From: Nonomuraea thailandensis
Lineage (GTDB): Bacteria > Actinomycetota > Actinomycetes > Streptosporangiales > Streptosporangiaceae
Direction: 5' to 3'
NCBI RefSeq assembly: GCF_024172165.1
Contig: NZ_JAMZEB010000002.1
Span: 2,501,501-2,565,500 of the forward strand
DNA: 64,000 nucleotides
Shown here: positions 1 through 8,079 of the stretch, in pieces
Position numbering within the stretch: the stretch's first letter is position 1
How the letters are laid out: each line of letters starts with the position of its first letter
Position numbers and translations under genes: made by a program
The notes under the pieces: generated by a model
Told to the model about the DNA's origin: nothing
The model's database searches: none
The model's input: the letters and a program-made list of their open reading frames with translations, nothing else

Positions 1-576
1 CTCGCGCACCCGCCGCCGGTCCCCGCGGTGCACCCGCAGCTCCTCGGCGCGGATCCGCGCGTCGTCGAAGGCGAACACCGGCTCCCGCGGCACCGGGCAG
101 ATCCAGGTGTCGGACTCGAACCGGCGGCCGAACCCGTACGCCTCGTAGGCGGCCGGGTAGTACGGCCGGTTCCAGGCGCTGTCGATGAACCCGCGCTCCC
201 CGAACCCCGAGGTGATCACCCCTCCGGCCTGGTTGGGCAGCAGCGACACCGGCCCGAACACCGCCTTCCTCCCGGCCGCCACCCCGGCCGCGCAGATCGC
301 GTCGAACAGTTCCTCGGCCGCGTCCTGCTCGAACTCCGTCAGCCCGAAGAGCTGGGTGTCCCGCCCCAGCCTGGCGTCCAGGGCGGCGTCGGTGTGCAGC
401 GTCGTGCGCGCGACCACGCGCCCGCCCCGCCGCAGCAGGAGCAGCCGCACGCCGCGCCGGCGCCATCCGCGCACCGTGGCGCGCAGGGGCGGGACGAACC
501 GTTCCTCGCCCGCGTACAGCCGGTCGGTGAAGGTGAGGAAGTCACGCAGGTCGCGGCGGGACTCGACGGGGATCAC
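1..576 (-). CDS. GNAT-like N-acyltransferase family protein (3' end outside window)
   Basis: The visible 192 codons start at a GTG that overlaps the upstream stop in a GTGA, so translation is probably coupled. The N-terminus has the signature of the large GNAT-like family that begins with a region of the type RDLRDFLTFTDRLYAGEERF, VPPL, followed by a GPVSLLPN segment and a NRPYYPAAYEAYGF segment. Related proteins show GPF-SIN and NPPYY-ELLE-GF at these places. The donor and acceptor are unknown. As last gene of an operon with an adenylate-forming enzyme it could acylate or transfer an activated acid, which is inference. The C-terminal part is beyond base 1. Confidence 0.6.
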   Translation of the reverse strand, partial: MIPVESRRDLRDFLTFTDRLYAGEERFVPPLRATVRGWRRRGVRLLLLRRGGRVVARTTLHTDAALDARLGRDTQLFGLTEFEQDAAEELFDAICAAGVAAGRKAVFGPVSLLPNQAGGVITSGFGERGFIDSAWNRPYYPAAYEAYGFGRRFESDTWICPVPREPVFAFDDARIRAEELRVHRGDRRRVRE

Positions 577-1019
577 GCGCGCCTCACCGGCGGGCCGCCG
601 CCGTTCTCGGCGGACAGCGGCGTGAACGTCTCGATGTGCGCCATCTCCCCGCCCTCGGCCCGCCAGATCCCGTTGCTGTACCCCTCGGGCTCGGCGTTGT
701 AGAGCCGGATGTAGCCGCCGGTGGCGTTCTTCGTGCCGTCCGTCACCCACTGCATGAGCTTGCGGTGGTGGCGGCTGCGCGCGAAGCGCAGCAGCGCGTC
801 GCGGTCCTCGAAGAAGGCCAGGGTGCCCAGCGTGTACGGGAACTCCCAGTAGACCTTGTGCCAGCGGTAGCCGCGCATCCGCTTCATGTCCCGCACCATC
901 CGGAACCACGTCAGCGTGAGCGTCAGGATCGACAGCGGCCCCCGATAGCGGGTCGCCCCGACGAACATCGCCGTCGCCTGCCCCTGCGGCGGCGTCCTGC
1001 TGAAATCGGTGGTCCTCAT
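573..1019 (-). CDS. Small dimeric alpha/beta-barrel-like protein (monooxygenase-like, function unknown)
   Basis: A 148-residue soluble protein without signal peptide or membrane segment. The middle (about residues 50-95) reads like a ferredoxin-like alpha/beta-barrel half (WHKVYWEFPYTLGTLAFFED followed by a basic helix rich in R and H), as in small monooxygenase-like proteins of the DUF4188/DUF3291 or antibiotic-biosynthesis monooxygenase type. The C-terminal part has GYIRLYNAEPEGYSNGIWRA. I cannot assign a reaction. Its ATG overlaps the stop of the upstream ligase-like gene (ATGA) and its stop overlaps the start of the next gene (GTGA), so all three are probably one translationally coupled operon. 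It could be an accessory enzyme acting on the product of the ligase. Confidence 0.6.
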   Translation of the reverse strand: MRTTDFSRTPPQGQATAMFVGATRYRGPLSILTLTLTWFRMVRDMKRMRGYRWHKVYWEFPYTLGTLAFFEDRDALLRFARSRHHRKLMQWVTDGTKNATGGYIRLYNAEPEGYSNGIWRAEGGEMAHIETFTPLSAENGGGPPVRRA

Positions 1020-2554
1020 GCGTCCTTCACCAGATAGACGTTCTTCATCTTCGTCAGCCGCGCGAACGGCCCCTCACCCAGCCCGAACACCTTGATCCGC
1101 AGATCGGCGGCCGTCGGGTCCTCCTTCAGCGACTCGGCGAAGTCGCGCGAGACCGCGCTCAGGTGCGCCACGACCCCCTTGCGGCAGATCTCCGCCAGCG
1201 CCCCCTGGTCCACCTCACCGCGCACCTCCAGGTTGATCACCGGCCGGTACTCCAGGCCGGGCAGCTCCTCCAGCGACAGGCAGAACCGGTTGATCGCGGC
1301 GGCGTACGGGTTGCCCTGGTAGAGGCCGTACTCGACGTCCTGCGGGTAGAGGTTGGCCCCCATGTACGAGATCGTCGAGTCCTTGCGGCCGAACAGGAAC
1401 AGCAGCGGCAGGTTCATCCGCTCGTCGGTCCACATGGCCGCGTAGTCGTCGTCGCCCAGCGCCCGCCGCACCTCGGCGAGCGTGTGCAGCCGGGCCTCGT
1501 CGCCCACGTTGTAGCGCAGCTTGGGCTGCAGGCAGCTCTTGGTGTTGATCGTGCACAGCAGCTCGCCGCCGGCGTTGACCTCCAGGAACGTCTCCAGCGG
1601 GTTGTAGTGGAAGATCATCGGCAGCCGCTGCTCGCCGGGGCCGAGCAGGGCGTCACGCAGCCGCTGGTCGGTGGCCAGGCGCTTGCGCAGCCGTACGCTG
1701 AAGCCGCTCTCCGCGCCCATCCCGATCGTCAGGTCGCTGGCGCCGTAGCCGGAGCGCACCTCCTCGAAGCGCTCCTCCAGGTAGTCGCGCAGCGCCTCCG
1801 TCATGCCCTCGCCGCCGACCATGCCGCGGATGCGGTAGTCCTCCCACGGGAAGCCCGCCTCGTCGAGGCGGTCGCGCAGGTGCTTCAGGAACGGCGGGTA
1901 CGCCGCCACCACGTAGTCGTAGCCGGGGCCGAAGTGCTCCAGCGTGTCGGCGATCTTCTCCAGGTCGGGGCCGGTGTTCTTGACCATCGCGATGCGGGCC
2001 ATGGCCGCCCCGGTGGTGGTGCCGGTGGCCCAGGCGCCCATCGAGTACGCGTTGATCACGAACAGCCGCCTGCCGGGGAAGACCAGCTCGATGTACCCGG
2101 CGGCGTTGCGGTAGATGCCCTGCAGCTCGCGCGGCCCGCGCACCCAGTTGTACGGCTTGCCGCTGGATCCGGACGACTCGTCCACGATCACGCCGGGCCG
2201 GTGCAGCCTGCCCTCCTGGCAGCGGCTGGCCTCGTCGTACGTGCCGGCGTAGTTCTGCTTGGTCGTCTCGGGGAAGTCGGCCAGCAGGCGGGCGCGCTCG
2301 GCCTCGTGCGCGCGCAGGAAGTGGCGGTAGGCGGGCACGTCCACGGCCGCGAACTGGCAGGCCACCCTGGCGTGCCGGGCCGCCACCCAGTCGAGCGCGG
2401 GGTGGTAGCCGCGGGCGACCATGCGCCAGATCGCGGGGTTCAGGGTGCCCAGCCGGTACGCGCCCGTCAGGGTCCAGGAGTAGGCCTGGAGGCGGGCCCT
2501 GCGCCAGCGCTGACGGGGGGTGAGCGGCCCGAGGTCGGGACTGAGGCGGATCAT
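1016..2554 (-). CDS. Adenylate-forming enzyme, phenylacetate-CoA ligase (PaaK)-like
   Basis: The protein has 512 residues, slightly longer than typical PaaK (about 430-450). Family features are visible: the phosphate-binding loop ESSGSSGKPYNW (residues 126-137), SGYGASD (268-274), the nucleotide-site segment RYNVGD (347-352) and FGRKDS (388-393). Such enzymes activate a carboxylic acid as an acyl-adenylate and usually pass it to CoA or a carrier. The acid is not predictable here. The ATG at 2554 is chosen because the family alignment begins near it; the open frame further upstream is antisense to the divergent gene. It is first in a leftward operon with two small genes of unknown function, a combination more like a small specialised-metabolite cassette than phenylacetate degradation, since no paa genes are nearby. 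Confidence 0.75.
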   Translation of the reverse strand: MIRLSPDLGPLTPRQRWRRARLQAYSWTLTGAYRLGTLNPAIWRMVARGYHPALDWVAARHARVACQFAAVDVPAYRHFLRAHEAERARLLADFPETTKQNYAGTYDEASRCQEGRLHRPGVIVDESSGSSGKPYNWVRGPRELQGIYRNAAGYIELVFPGRRLFVINAYSMGAWATGTTTGAAMARIAMVKNTGPDLEKIADTLEHFGPGYDYVVAAYPPFLKHLRDRLDEAGFPWEDYRIRGMVGGEGMTEALRDYLEERFEEVRSGYGASDLTIGMGAESGFSVRLRKRLATDQRLRDALLGPGEQRLPMIFHYNPLETFLEVNAGGELLCTINTKSCLQPKLRYNVGDEARLHTLAEVRRALGDDDYAAMWTDERMNLPLLFLFGRKDSTISYMGANLYPQDVEYGLYQGNPYAAAINRFCLSLEELPGLEYRPVINLEVRGEVDQGALAEICRKGVVAHLSAVSRDFAESLKEDPTAADLRIKVFGLGEGPFARLTKMKNVYLVKDA

Positions 2555-2621
2555 GACCCGTGAGACTAGTGGGATCGACTGGAAGGTCACTTGTCGTCCA
2601 CTTTCATCGCTTTCGCCCTTC

Positions 2622-2640
2622 GCGGAAGGAAGCTTTCCGC
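2622..2640. promoter_or_regulatory. Inverted repeat in the divergent intergenic region
   Basis: Arms GCGGAA and TTCCGC separated by 7 bp lie in the 133-bp gap between the leftward ligase operon and the rightward winged-helix gene. It could be an operator for either gene. Only the symmetry is seen and no regulator is implied. Confidence 0.3.
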
Positions 2641-2687
2641 ATGGGGTCGTAGCGTGGGGCCGTCGGACGGAAGAGAGGCACATTCCC

Positions 2688-3803
2688 GTGATCGAACTGT
2701 CGTGGCCGCAGGTCAGCGCGAGGCGGCTGGAGCGCGCCGGGCTCGTCACCGCGGCCGGCGGCCCCGAGGAGACGGTGGCCGCCATGTGCGGCGCGCACGC
2801 CCAGGTCATGTCGGCCGCCGAGCTGTCCGTCGGGCTGCGGCTCGACGGCGTCACCCGCGTCCACGTGCGCGAGGCGCTGTGGAAGGAGCGCGGCCTGGTC
2901 AAGACGCACGGCCCGCGCGGCACCGTGCACCTGCTGCCCGCCCGCGACCTGCCCAGGTGGGTCGGCGCCCTGTCCACGCTGCCCGTCGCGCCCGCACCGG
3001 CGAACATCCGGATGACGGACGAGCAGCGCGACCATGTGGTGACGGCCATCCGTGAGGCGCTCCAGGGCGCCGAGCTGACGATGGACGAGCTGAGCGAGGC
3101 GGTCGTCGCGGCCACCGGGCCGTGGGCGGGCGACCTGGTCATGCCCGCGTTCCAGACCTACTGGCCGCGGTGGCGGCAGGTCATGCACCTGGCGGCGCAC
3201 CGGGGCGCGTTCGTCTTCGGGGCGGGCCGCGGGCGCAAGGTCACCTACACCGCCGCGCCGGACGCCCCGCCGGCGACGGACGGGCCCGCCTGGCTGGCCA
3301 GGAGCTACCTGCGGGCGTACGGGCCCGCCACTCCCGCCGAGTTCGCCCAGTGGGCGGGCGGGTCCGCCGGGTGGGCGAAGGCGGCGTTCGAAGGGGTCGA
3401 GCTGGAGGAGGTACGGCTGGAGGGGAGGCCGGCCTGGGTGCTAGCGGGCGACACCGCGGTGCCCGGCGAGCCGCCCCGGGGCGTGCGGCTGCTGCCGTAC
3501 TTCGACGCTTACGTGGTGGCGGGCCGGCCCCGCGAGCTCCTGTACGCGGGCGACGCGGCGCGGCGGGCGCTGAACGGCGGGCAGGCGGGCAACTTCCCCG
3601 TGCTGCTCGTGGACGGGAACGTGGCCGGCGTCTGGCACCAGCGGCGCTCGGGCAGCCGGATCGACGTCACGGTCGAGCCGCTGCGCGACCTCACCCCGGC
3701 CCAGCTGGGCGAGCTCCAGGAGCAGGTGCTGCGGGTCGGCGAGGTGCTGGAGGGCCGCCCGCGGCTCACGATCGGCCCGGTCACCGTCGGGGCGCACGCC
3801 TGA
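2688..3803 (+). CDS. Winged-helix DNA-binding protein, AlkZ/HTH_42 family
   Basis: The protein has 371 residues. The family is recognised from the overall pattern: a short N-terminal winged helix (residues 1-60, with AAELSVGLR), then VREALWKERGLVKTHGPRGT, the central SYLRAYGPATPAEFAQW and the C-terminal VAGVWHQRRSG. Members include AlkZ, a DNA glycosylase that unhooks interstrand crosslinks, but most actinobacterial members are uncharacterised, so a repair role is only possible. The GTG at 2688 is preceded by AAGAGAGG and gives the usual N-terminus (IELSWPQVSARRLE). The open frame upstream has no start with a ribosome site. It is divergent from the ligase operon. Confidence 0.7.
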   Translation: MIELSWPQVSARRLERAGLVTAAGGPEETVAAMCGAHAQVMSAAELSVGLRLDGVTRVHVREALWKERGLVKTHGPRGTVHLLPARDLPRWVGALSTLPVAPAPANIRMTDEQRDHVVTAIREALQGAELTMDELSEAVVAATGPWAGDLVMPAFQTYWPRWRQVMHLAAHRGAFVFGAGRGRKVTYTAAPDAPPATDGPAWLARSYLRAYGPATPAEFAQWAGGSAGWAKAAFEGVELEEVRLEGRPAWVLAGDTAVPGEPPRGVRLLPYFDAYVVAGRPRELLYAGDAARRALNGGQAGNFPVLLVDGNVAGVWHQRRSGSRIDVTVEPLRDLTPAQLGELQEQVLRVGEVLEGRPRLTIGPVTVGAHA

Positions 3804-3815
3804 TCCTTCCCTTTT

Positions 3816-3844
3816 ACTCCCTCGTCTACGGCATAATAGGGAGT
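3816..3844 (+). promoter_or_regulatory. Inverted repeat and promoter in front of the HTH gene
   Basis: Arms ACTCCCT (3816-3822) and AGGGAGT (3838-3844) flank CATAAT (3832-3837), a good -10 hexamer. The right arm also looks like a ribosome site, 4-5 nt before the ATG at 3848. A protein bound here would cover both the promoter and the start region, so autoregulation by the downstream HTH protein is a reasonable guess. Confidence 0.45.
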
Positions 3845-3847
3845 GTT

Positions 3848-4249
3848 ATGGAGCAATACACCGTGGAGCAGGTCGCGGACCTCCTGGGCCTGCACGTCAA
3901 GACCGTGCGTAACTACGTGCGGGACGGGCGGCTGCCCGCCGTGCGCATCGGCAGGCAGTACCGCATCGCCAAGGAGGACCTCGCGGCGTTCACCGGCCTG
4001 CCGGTCAGCGCGCCCGCCAGGCCCCGTCACGCCGAGGTGTCCGGCATCGTGCAGATCGACGGCATCGCCAGGCGCGACATGGACCGCCTCAGCACCATGG
4101 TCATGGGCTCCCTGACAGGCCGGCCGAACGGCCTGCGCGTGCAGTTCGTCTATGACGAGGAGCGCGAGCACCTCAAGATCGTCGTCCTGGGCGGGCTGGA
4201 GGAGAGCGCGCAGGTGCTGCGCATCATCGACGCGCTCGTGCGCGACTGA
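3848..4249 (+). CDS. Excisionase-type helix-turn-helix regulator
   Basis: A 133-residue protein with an N-terminal HTH_17/MerR-like domain (residues 1-50: YTVEQVADLLGLHVKTVRNY then DGRLPAVRIGRQYRI), followed by a C-terminal domain of about 75 residues that I do not recognise (RRDMDRLSTMVMGSLTG to LRIIDALV). It binds DNA by family and probably acts as a local repressor. The gene starts 4 nt after a 7-bp inverted repeat. The next gene, 45 bp downstream on the same strand, encodes a DUF4180 protein. The two probably form one unit. Confidence 0.7.
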   Translation: MEQYTVEQVADLLGLHVKTVRNYVRDGRLPAVRIGRQYRIAKEDLAAFTGLPVSAPARPRHAEVSGIVQIDGIARRDMDRLSTMVMGSLTGRPNGLRVQFVYDEEREHLKIVVLGGLEESAQVLRIIDALVRD

Positions 4250-4294
4250 ACGGCCGGGCCCGCCGACACGTCATCGACTTCCTGGAGAGCAGCC

Positions 4295-4636
4295 ATGCCC
4301 GACGGCTACCACTACGCCGACGGCGAGCCCATGAACGGGACCGCCGACGTGCTCGACCTCATCGGAGAGACCTGGGGGCGCGACGTCACCTGGGTGGCCG
4401 TGCCCATCGAGCGGCTGCCTGCCGACTTCTTCACGCTGAGCAGCGGCGTGGCCGGCGAGGTCACGCAGAAGTTCGCCAACTACCGGCTCGGGCTGGCCAT
4501 CGTGGGCGACGCCGCCCCGCACGCCGCCGCCAGCAACGCGGTACGCGCCTGGATCGCCGAGGCCAACCGGGGGGAGCAGCTCTGGTTCGTCCGCGACGAG
4601 GCCGAGCTCGCGGCCCGCCTGTCGGGCCGGGGCTAG
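4295..4636 (+). CDS. DUF4180 domain-containing protein
   Basis: A 113-residue soluble protein matching the DUF4180 pattern: FFTLSSGVAGEVTQKFANYR (residues about 48-67), LGLAIVGD, and a C-terminal EANRGEQLWFVRDEAELAARL. The function of the family is unknown. The ATG at 4295 is preceded by GGAGAG (4282-4287). It follows the HTH gene by 45 bp on the same strand and is likely co-transcribed, which suggests it is the target or the partner of that regulator. Confidence 0.75.
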   Translation: MPDGYHYADGEPMNGTADVLDLIGETWGRDVTWVAVPIERLPADFFTLSSGVAGEVTQKFANYRLGLAIVGDAAPHAAASNAVRAWIAEANRGEQLWFVRDEAELAARLSGRG

Positions 4637-4682
4637 CCGGACGTCCGTCCCCGCGTGGCCGGGGCCGGCCGGATGCCTGTGC

Positions 4683-5441
4683 TCAACCCTTGGCCACCGC
4701 GCTCTCGATGCCGTCGAGCAGCACGTCCAGGCCGATCGCGAACGTGTCGGCCGTGCCGGGCCCGCCGTCCTCCGACTCCACCCACGCCACCATCGGGTAC
4801 TGGTCGGTGAAGCCCGGCGCCACCTCCTCCAGCAGGTGCGAGCGCGTGCGCCACCACTCCTCGTCCGACACCCCGGTCGCCGAGGGAGCCAGCCGCGACT
4901 CCGTGACGGTCCTGGCCGCACCCCGGACGAAGTCGAACAGCAGCGCCACCATCCCGCGCGTCCGCCGCGGCCCCAGCCCCGTGCCGCGCAGGATCGACAC
5001 CACGCTCTCCAGCGTCGCGAACTCGTTGGGCCCCAGCACCGGCCGGGCCTGCGACACCTGCAACACCCAGGGGTGGCGCAGGTAGAAGGCCAGCGTGTGC
5101 TCGGCCCACGAGGCCACGGCCGGGCGCCAGCCCGCGCTCACGTCGTACTCGGCGGGCAGCTCGGCCAGCACGCGGTCGTACATGAGGTCGACCAGCTCGC
5201 CCTTGTTCGGCACGTACGTGTAGAGCGCCATGCCCGTGCGCCCCAGCCGCTCGCCGACCTTGCGCATCGACAGGGCGGCCATGCCCTCGCTGTCGGCCAC
5301 CTCGATGGCGGCCTCGACGATCACGTCCACGCTCAGCCCCGGTTTGGGGCCCGGCCGCACCTCGCCCGGCTCCTCGCCGCTGCGCCACAGCAGCGCCATC
5401 GACCGTCGCGCATCACCCTGACCTGCGAAGACGACCAACAC
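4683..5441 (-). CDS. TetR-family transcriptional regulator
   Basis: A TetR regulator of 252 residues from the GTG start. The HTH lies at about residues 38-85 (VIVEAAIEVADSEG, ALSMRKVGERLG, MALYTYVPNK), followed by a TetR_C-type ligand domain with WRPAVASWAEHTLAFYLRHP. The GTG at 5441 is preferred because GGGAG sits 5 nt upstream and a promoter lies about 40 bp upstream. The internal ATG at 5399 (MALLWRSGEEPGE) resembles the start of many homologues and cannot be excluded. A 6-bp inverted repeat overlaps its promoter, so autorepression is likely. It is convergent with the DUF4180 gene. No exporter lies beside it. Confidence 0.8.
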   Translation of the reverse strand: MLVVFAGQGDARRSMALLWRSGEEPGEVRPGPKPGLSVDVIVEAAIEVADSEGMAALSMRKVGERLGRTGMALYTYVPNKGELVDLMYDRVLAELPAEYDVSAGWRPAVASWAEHTLAFYLRHPWVLQVSQARPVLGPNEFATLESVVSILRGTGLGPRRTRGMVALLFDFVRGAARTVTESRLAPSATGVSDEEWWRTRSHLLEEVAPGFTDQYPMVAWVESEDGGPGTADTFAIGLDVLLDGIESAVAKG

Positions 5442-5462
5442 GGAACTCCCGGGGCGGACAAT

Positions 5463-5482
5463 TCCTTACGCCATAAGGATAT
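5463..5482 (-). promoter_or_regulatory. TetR promoter with overlapping palindrome
   Basis: TCCTTA (5463-5468) and TAAGGA (5474-5479) form an inverted repeat. On the minus strand the same bases contain TATCCT (5482-5477), a good -10 hexamer, which puts the transcript start near 5470 and leaves a short leader with GGGAG before the GTG at 5441. This is the expected layout of an autoregulated TetR gene. Confidence 0.5.
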
Positions 5483-5574
5483 CAGCCGTGCCGATCATGC
5501 GACGGGCGGAGCCGTACAGGTGGGTCGAGGGTACTCGATCGAGCTCTGGGCGGGCCGTCATGGGGCCCGAACGG

Positions 5575-5617
5575 CGGCTGTCCCGGCCCCCGCGCTGGGC
5601 GGGTACCGGGACAGCCG
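5575..5617 (-). terminator. Hairpin terminator after the small secreted protein gene
   Basis: Perfect 12-bp arms CGGCTGTCCCGG (5575-5586) and CCGGGACAGCCG (5606-5617) with a 19-nt loop, starting 23 bp downstream of the stop of the 95-residue protein. There is no T-tract, as is common for terminators in this kind of genome. Confidence 0.6.
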
Positions 5618-5639
5618 TACGCCGAAAGCTCAGCTCTCG

Positions 5640-5927
5640 TCAGTCGTCGTAGCCGTAGTCGTCGTCGCCCTCGTCGTCCGACCAGTCCTTGGAGTCGGAC
5701 TTCTTGCAGACGTCCGAGTCGCGGGTGCCGGCGAAGACGCCGTGCTTGGTGATGTGGTGGTAGGTCGTGTCGTCGTTCAGGCCCAGGCCGCAGTGCTTCG
5801 GACGCTTGGCCCACTCCTCGGCCCAGGCGTAGTCCTTCTCGTCGCCTGCGGACGCCGAGCCTGCCGTGCCGAACAGCATGGCCGCGGCGAGCAGCGCCCC
5901 GCCGGTGGCGATAAGGCTCTTCTTCAT
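5640..5927 (-). CDS. Small secreted protein of unknown function
   Basis: A 95-residue protein with a clear Sec signal peptide (MKKSLIATGGALLAAAMLFG, cleavage probable after SASA near residue 27). The mature part is short, has two cysteines (possible disulfide) and ends in a strongly acidic, Asp- and Tyr-rich tail. The acidic tail could bind cations, which is inference. I do not recognise the family. The ATG has GGGGAG 5 nt upstream. It stands alone with its own terminator. Confidence 0.65.
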   Translation of the reverse strand: MKKSLIATGGALLAAAMLFGTAGSASAGDEKDYAWAEEWAKRPKHCGLGLNDDTTYHHITKHGVFAGTRDSDVCKKSDSKDWSDDEGDDDYGYDD

Positions 5928-6009
5928 GATCTCCCCCTGTAATCACGGAGTGCCATCGGCCATCACTATACGTAGCGATCTTGAGGCTTCCAGTAGCGCC
6001 ACACCGGCT

Positions 6010-6366
6010 TTTCCCGCAATGATCCGCCGATGACGAGCCGGGCCGCCGCCGCACCCGGCCGGAGAACGTGATCAACGTCGGCGCCGGGCAGCCCCGCCCC
6101 GACGTCGCGGAACCCGCCGCGCAGGCCGCCCCGCCCCGCCCCGGCACCGCCCGCGCCACCTACCCGGACGTCGTGCGCGGGAGCTCCGGGCCGGCCCGGC
6201 CGGCGACGCCGAGGACCGGCACGGTGACGGCGGCGTAGCGGGCAAGATCCGCCGCGTTCGTCACCACCGTGTCGTACACCAGGATCGGCGCGATCGCCCC
6301 CAGCGCCGCGCGGAACGGCGGCCCGCGCATCGCGGAGATCATCTGCTGCGGCAGCCCGCCCGGCTT
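6010..6366 (-). pseudogene. Remnant of an alpha/beta hydrolase
   Basis: Minus-strand codons from about 6366 to 6160 read GLPQQMISAMRGPPFRAALG, then APILVYDTVV and VTVPVLGVAG, which is the cap-domain and Asp-strand region of a common actinobacterial alpha/beta hydrolase. The part with the nucleophile is missing. An in-frame TAG at 6157-6159 ends the reading, after which hydrolase-like residues continue only with frame changes. The remnant lies back to back with a truncated NB-ARC gene, so the stretch 5.93-7.06 kb looks like a deletion scar. Apart from these two remnants I see no gene between 5928 and 6413. Confidence 0.45.
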
Positions 6367-6413
6367 CTGACGTCCCGGTCGTGCTCGCCGGCGGTACGGA
6401 GGAAGATGGCCGC

Positions 6414-7063
6414 ATGAGTGCCACGAAGGCTCGGCGGTGGAGCCTGACGCTGGCCGGCGTCGCCGTCACTGTGGGCGGCGGGGTGGCCACCAACCAGGTC
6501 GACGGCCCCGGATGGGCCCAGGCGGCATGGTACGCCGGGGCGATGGTGTGTCTCACGGTCGGGCCATGGCTCACGCTCAAGGCCTCGGCGCCTCACCGCC
6601 CCGCGCCACCGCCGCAGAGCGGGGAGGCGGGGGCGCTCGTCGTGGGAGACGTCCCCCGGGCGTCCGCGGCCCTGCAACGGCGCGCCGAACTCATGGCGGT
6701 GCTGGAGTCGGCCGTGGGGCCGGACCAGTCGGTGGCGGTCAGCGTGCTCACGGGTCCGCGTGGCGTGGGCAAGACACAGCTCGCGGCGGCCTACGCGCGT
6801 GCTCGCGCGGAGCAAGGGTGGCCACTGGTGGCGTGGGTGCACGCGGAGAGCCGTGACCTGCTCCTGTCGGGGATGGACGCGGCCGCCCGCACCGCCGGCA
6901 TCACCGTGCCGGGGGAGGACGCCGAGCAGGGGGCGCAACGCCTGAAGGAGTGGCTCGGCGCGCAGCGAGAGCGATGCCTGCTGGTGCTGGACAACCTGGT
7001 GGACGCGCAACTGACGGCCGAGTGGCTGCCCTCGGTGGGCGCGCTGCGGTGCGAGCGGGCTGG
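6414..7063 (+). pseudogene. NB-ARC/STAND ATPase truncated after the Walker B region
   Basis: The ATG at 6414 (GGAGGAAG 8 nt upstream) opens a protein with two N-terminal membrane segments (residues about 8-27 and 36-55), then an NB-ARC core: GPRGVGKTQLA (Walker A) and CLLVLDNLVD (Walker B), ending at WLPSVGALR. The frame then runs on to 7490, but only as the antisense of the neighbouring hydrolase gene. Normal members continue with the rest of the NB-ARC domain and TPR repeats for several hundred residues. The ATPase has therefore lost its 3' part near 7050-7063, probably by a deletion that brought in the opposing hydrolase gene. A short stable product cannot be excluded. Confidence 0.65.
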
Positions 7064-7927
7064 TCAGGTGGCGAAGACGTCCCGCAGGAAGGTCGTCAGG
7101 GCGTCGGTCACCTGCCGTGGGCGCTCCAGGGGCGGGAGATGGCCGGTTTCGGGGAGGTCGAGGCGGCGGGCGCCCGGGATGCCTTCCGACAGCAGCGCCG
7201 ACACCTCCTGGATGCCCGGCACGTCCGACAGCCCGTTGATCACCAGCGTGGGGGCGCTCACCTCGGGCAGGCGGGTGGCGGCGGGCGGGACGAGCCGGCG
7301 TTCGGCGGACCTGGGGCCGGTCCAGGCGCGTTCGAACACCAGCCGGCACATCTCCACGGCCGCGTCCCACACCGGCTCCGGCAGCGCGTCACGGCTGCGC
7401 TCGGGCCCCGCGACCTGCCAGAGGGTGTGCGCCTCCGCCATCGCTCGCACGTCGGCGGGGTCCACGTGGTCGGCGGTTCCCGCGCGGTAGCGGGCCAGGC
7501 GGTCGGGTGGCACCGAGGAGTGGACGCGCTCGGCGGCCTGTTCCAGCATCTCGCGCGGCCACTGGTGACCGGACAGACCCGAGCAGATCAGGGCGAGCGC
7601 GGCGACCCGGTCGGGTGCGGCGAGAGCGGCCTCGACCGCGTACGCGCCGCCCATCGAGCAGCCCACCAGCGCCGCCCGGTCCACGCCCAGGGCGTCCATG
7701 AGGGCGAGCAGGTCCTCGTGGTGGCAGACCTCGCCGCCTGCGTCGCCGGATCTGCCGTGGCCGCGCCAGTCGTAGCGGATCACCCGGTAACGCTCGGACA
7801 GCGCGGCGAACTGGTGCTCCCACATGCGCATGTCGGCCACTCCCGCGTGCAGCAGCACGACGGTGCCCGGAGGCGCCGGCGGGCCCGCCTCCTCGTATGC
7901 GAGGTCGAGATCGTCCACGACTTGCAC
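7064..7927 (-). CDS. Alpha/beta hydrolase (enol-lactonase-like)
   Basis: A 287-residue cytoplasmic alpha/beta hydrolase. Visible features: VVLLHAGVADMRMWEHQF (oxyanion region, residues 23-40), DWRGHGRS (53-60), nucleophile Ser91 in GCSMGG, Asp235 in NGLSD and His263 in TGHLPP. The spacing fits 3-oxoadipate enol-lactonase-like or general esterase members. The substrate is unknown. The GTG at 7927 is the first start after the upstream noncoding stretch but has no clear ribosome site; a second GTG lies three codons downstream. It is convergent with, and abuts, the truncated NB-ARC gene. Confidence 0.8.
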   Translation of the reverse strand: MQVVDDLDLAYEEAGPPAPPGTVVLLHAGVADMRMWEHQFAALSERYRVIRYDWRGHGRSGDAGGEVCHHEDLLALMDALGVDRAALVGCSMGGAYAVEAALAAPDRVAALALICSGLSGHQWPREMLEQAAERVHSSVPPDRLARYRAGTADHVDPADVRAMAEAHTLWQVAGPERSRDALPEPVWDAAVEMCRLVFERAWTGPRSAERRLVPPAATRLPEVSAPTLVINGLSDVPGIQEVSALLSEGIPGARRLDLPETGHLPPLERPRQVTDALTTFLRDVFAT

Positions 7928-8079
7928 GTTAGCGGGGTGGCGGGGGGTGCCGGGCAGGTGTTCGCCACGGGCACAGCCCTTCGCCACCCGCGACCCGCGC
8001 CGGCGGCACCGGCCCCCGGCAAGCCCCCGCGTGTGGCTCGCGGACGACCGGCGCCGGCCGGGCGTCGGTCCCGTGCGGG

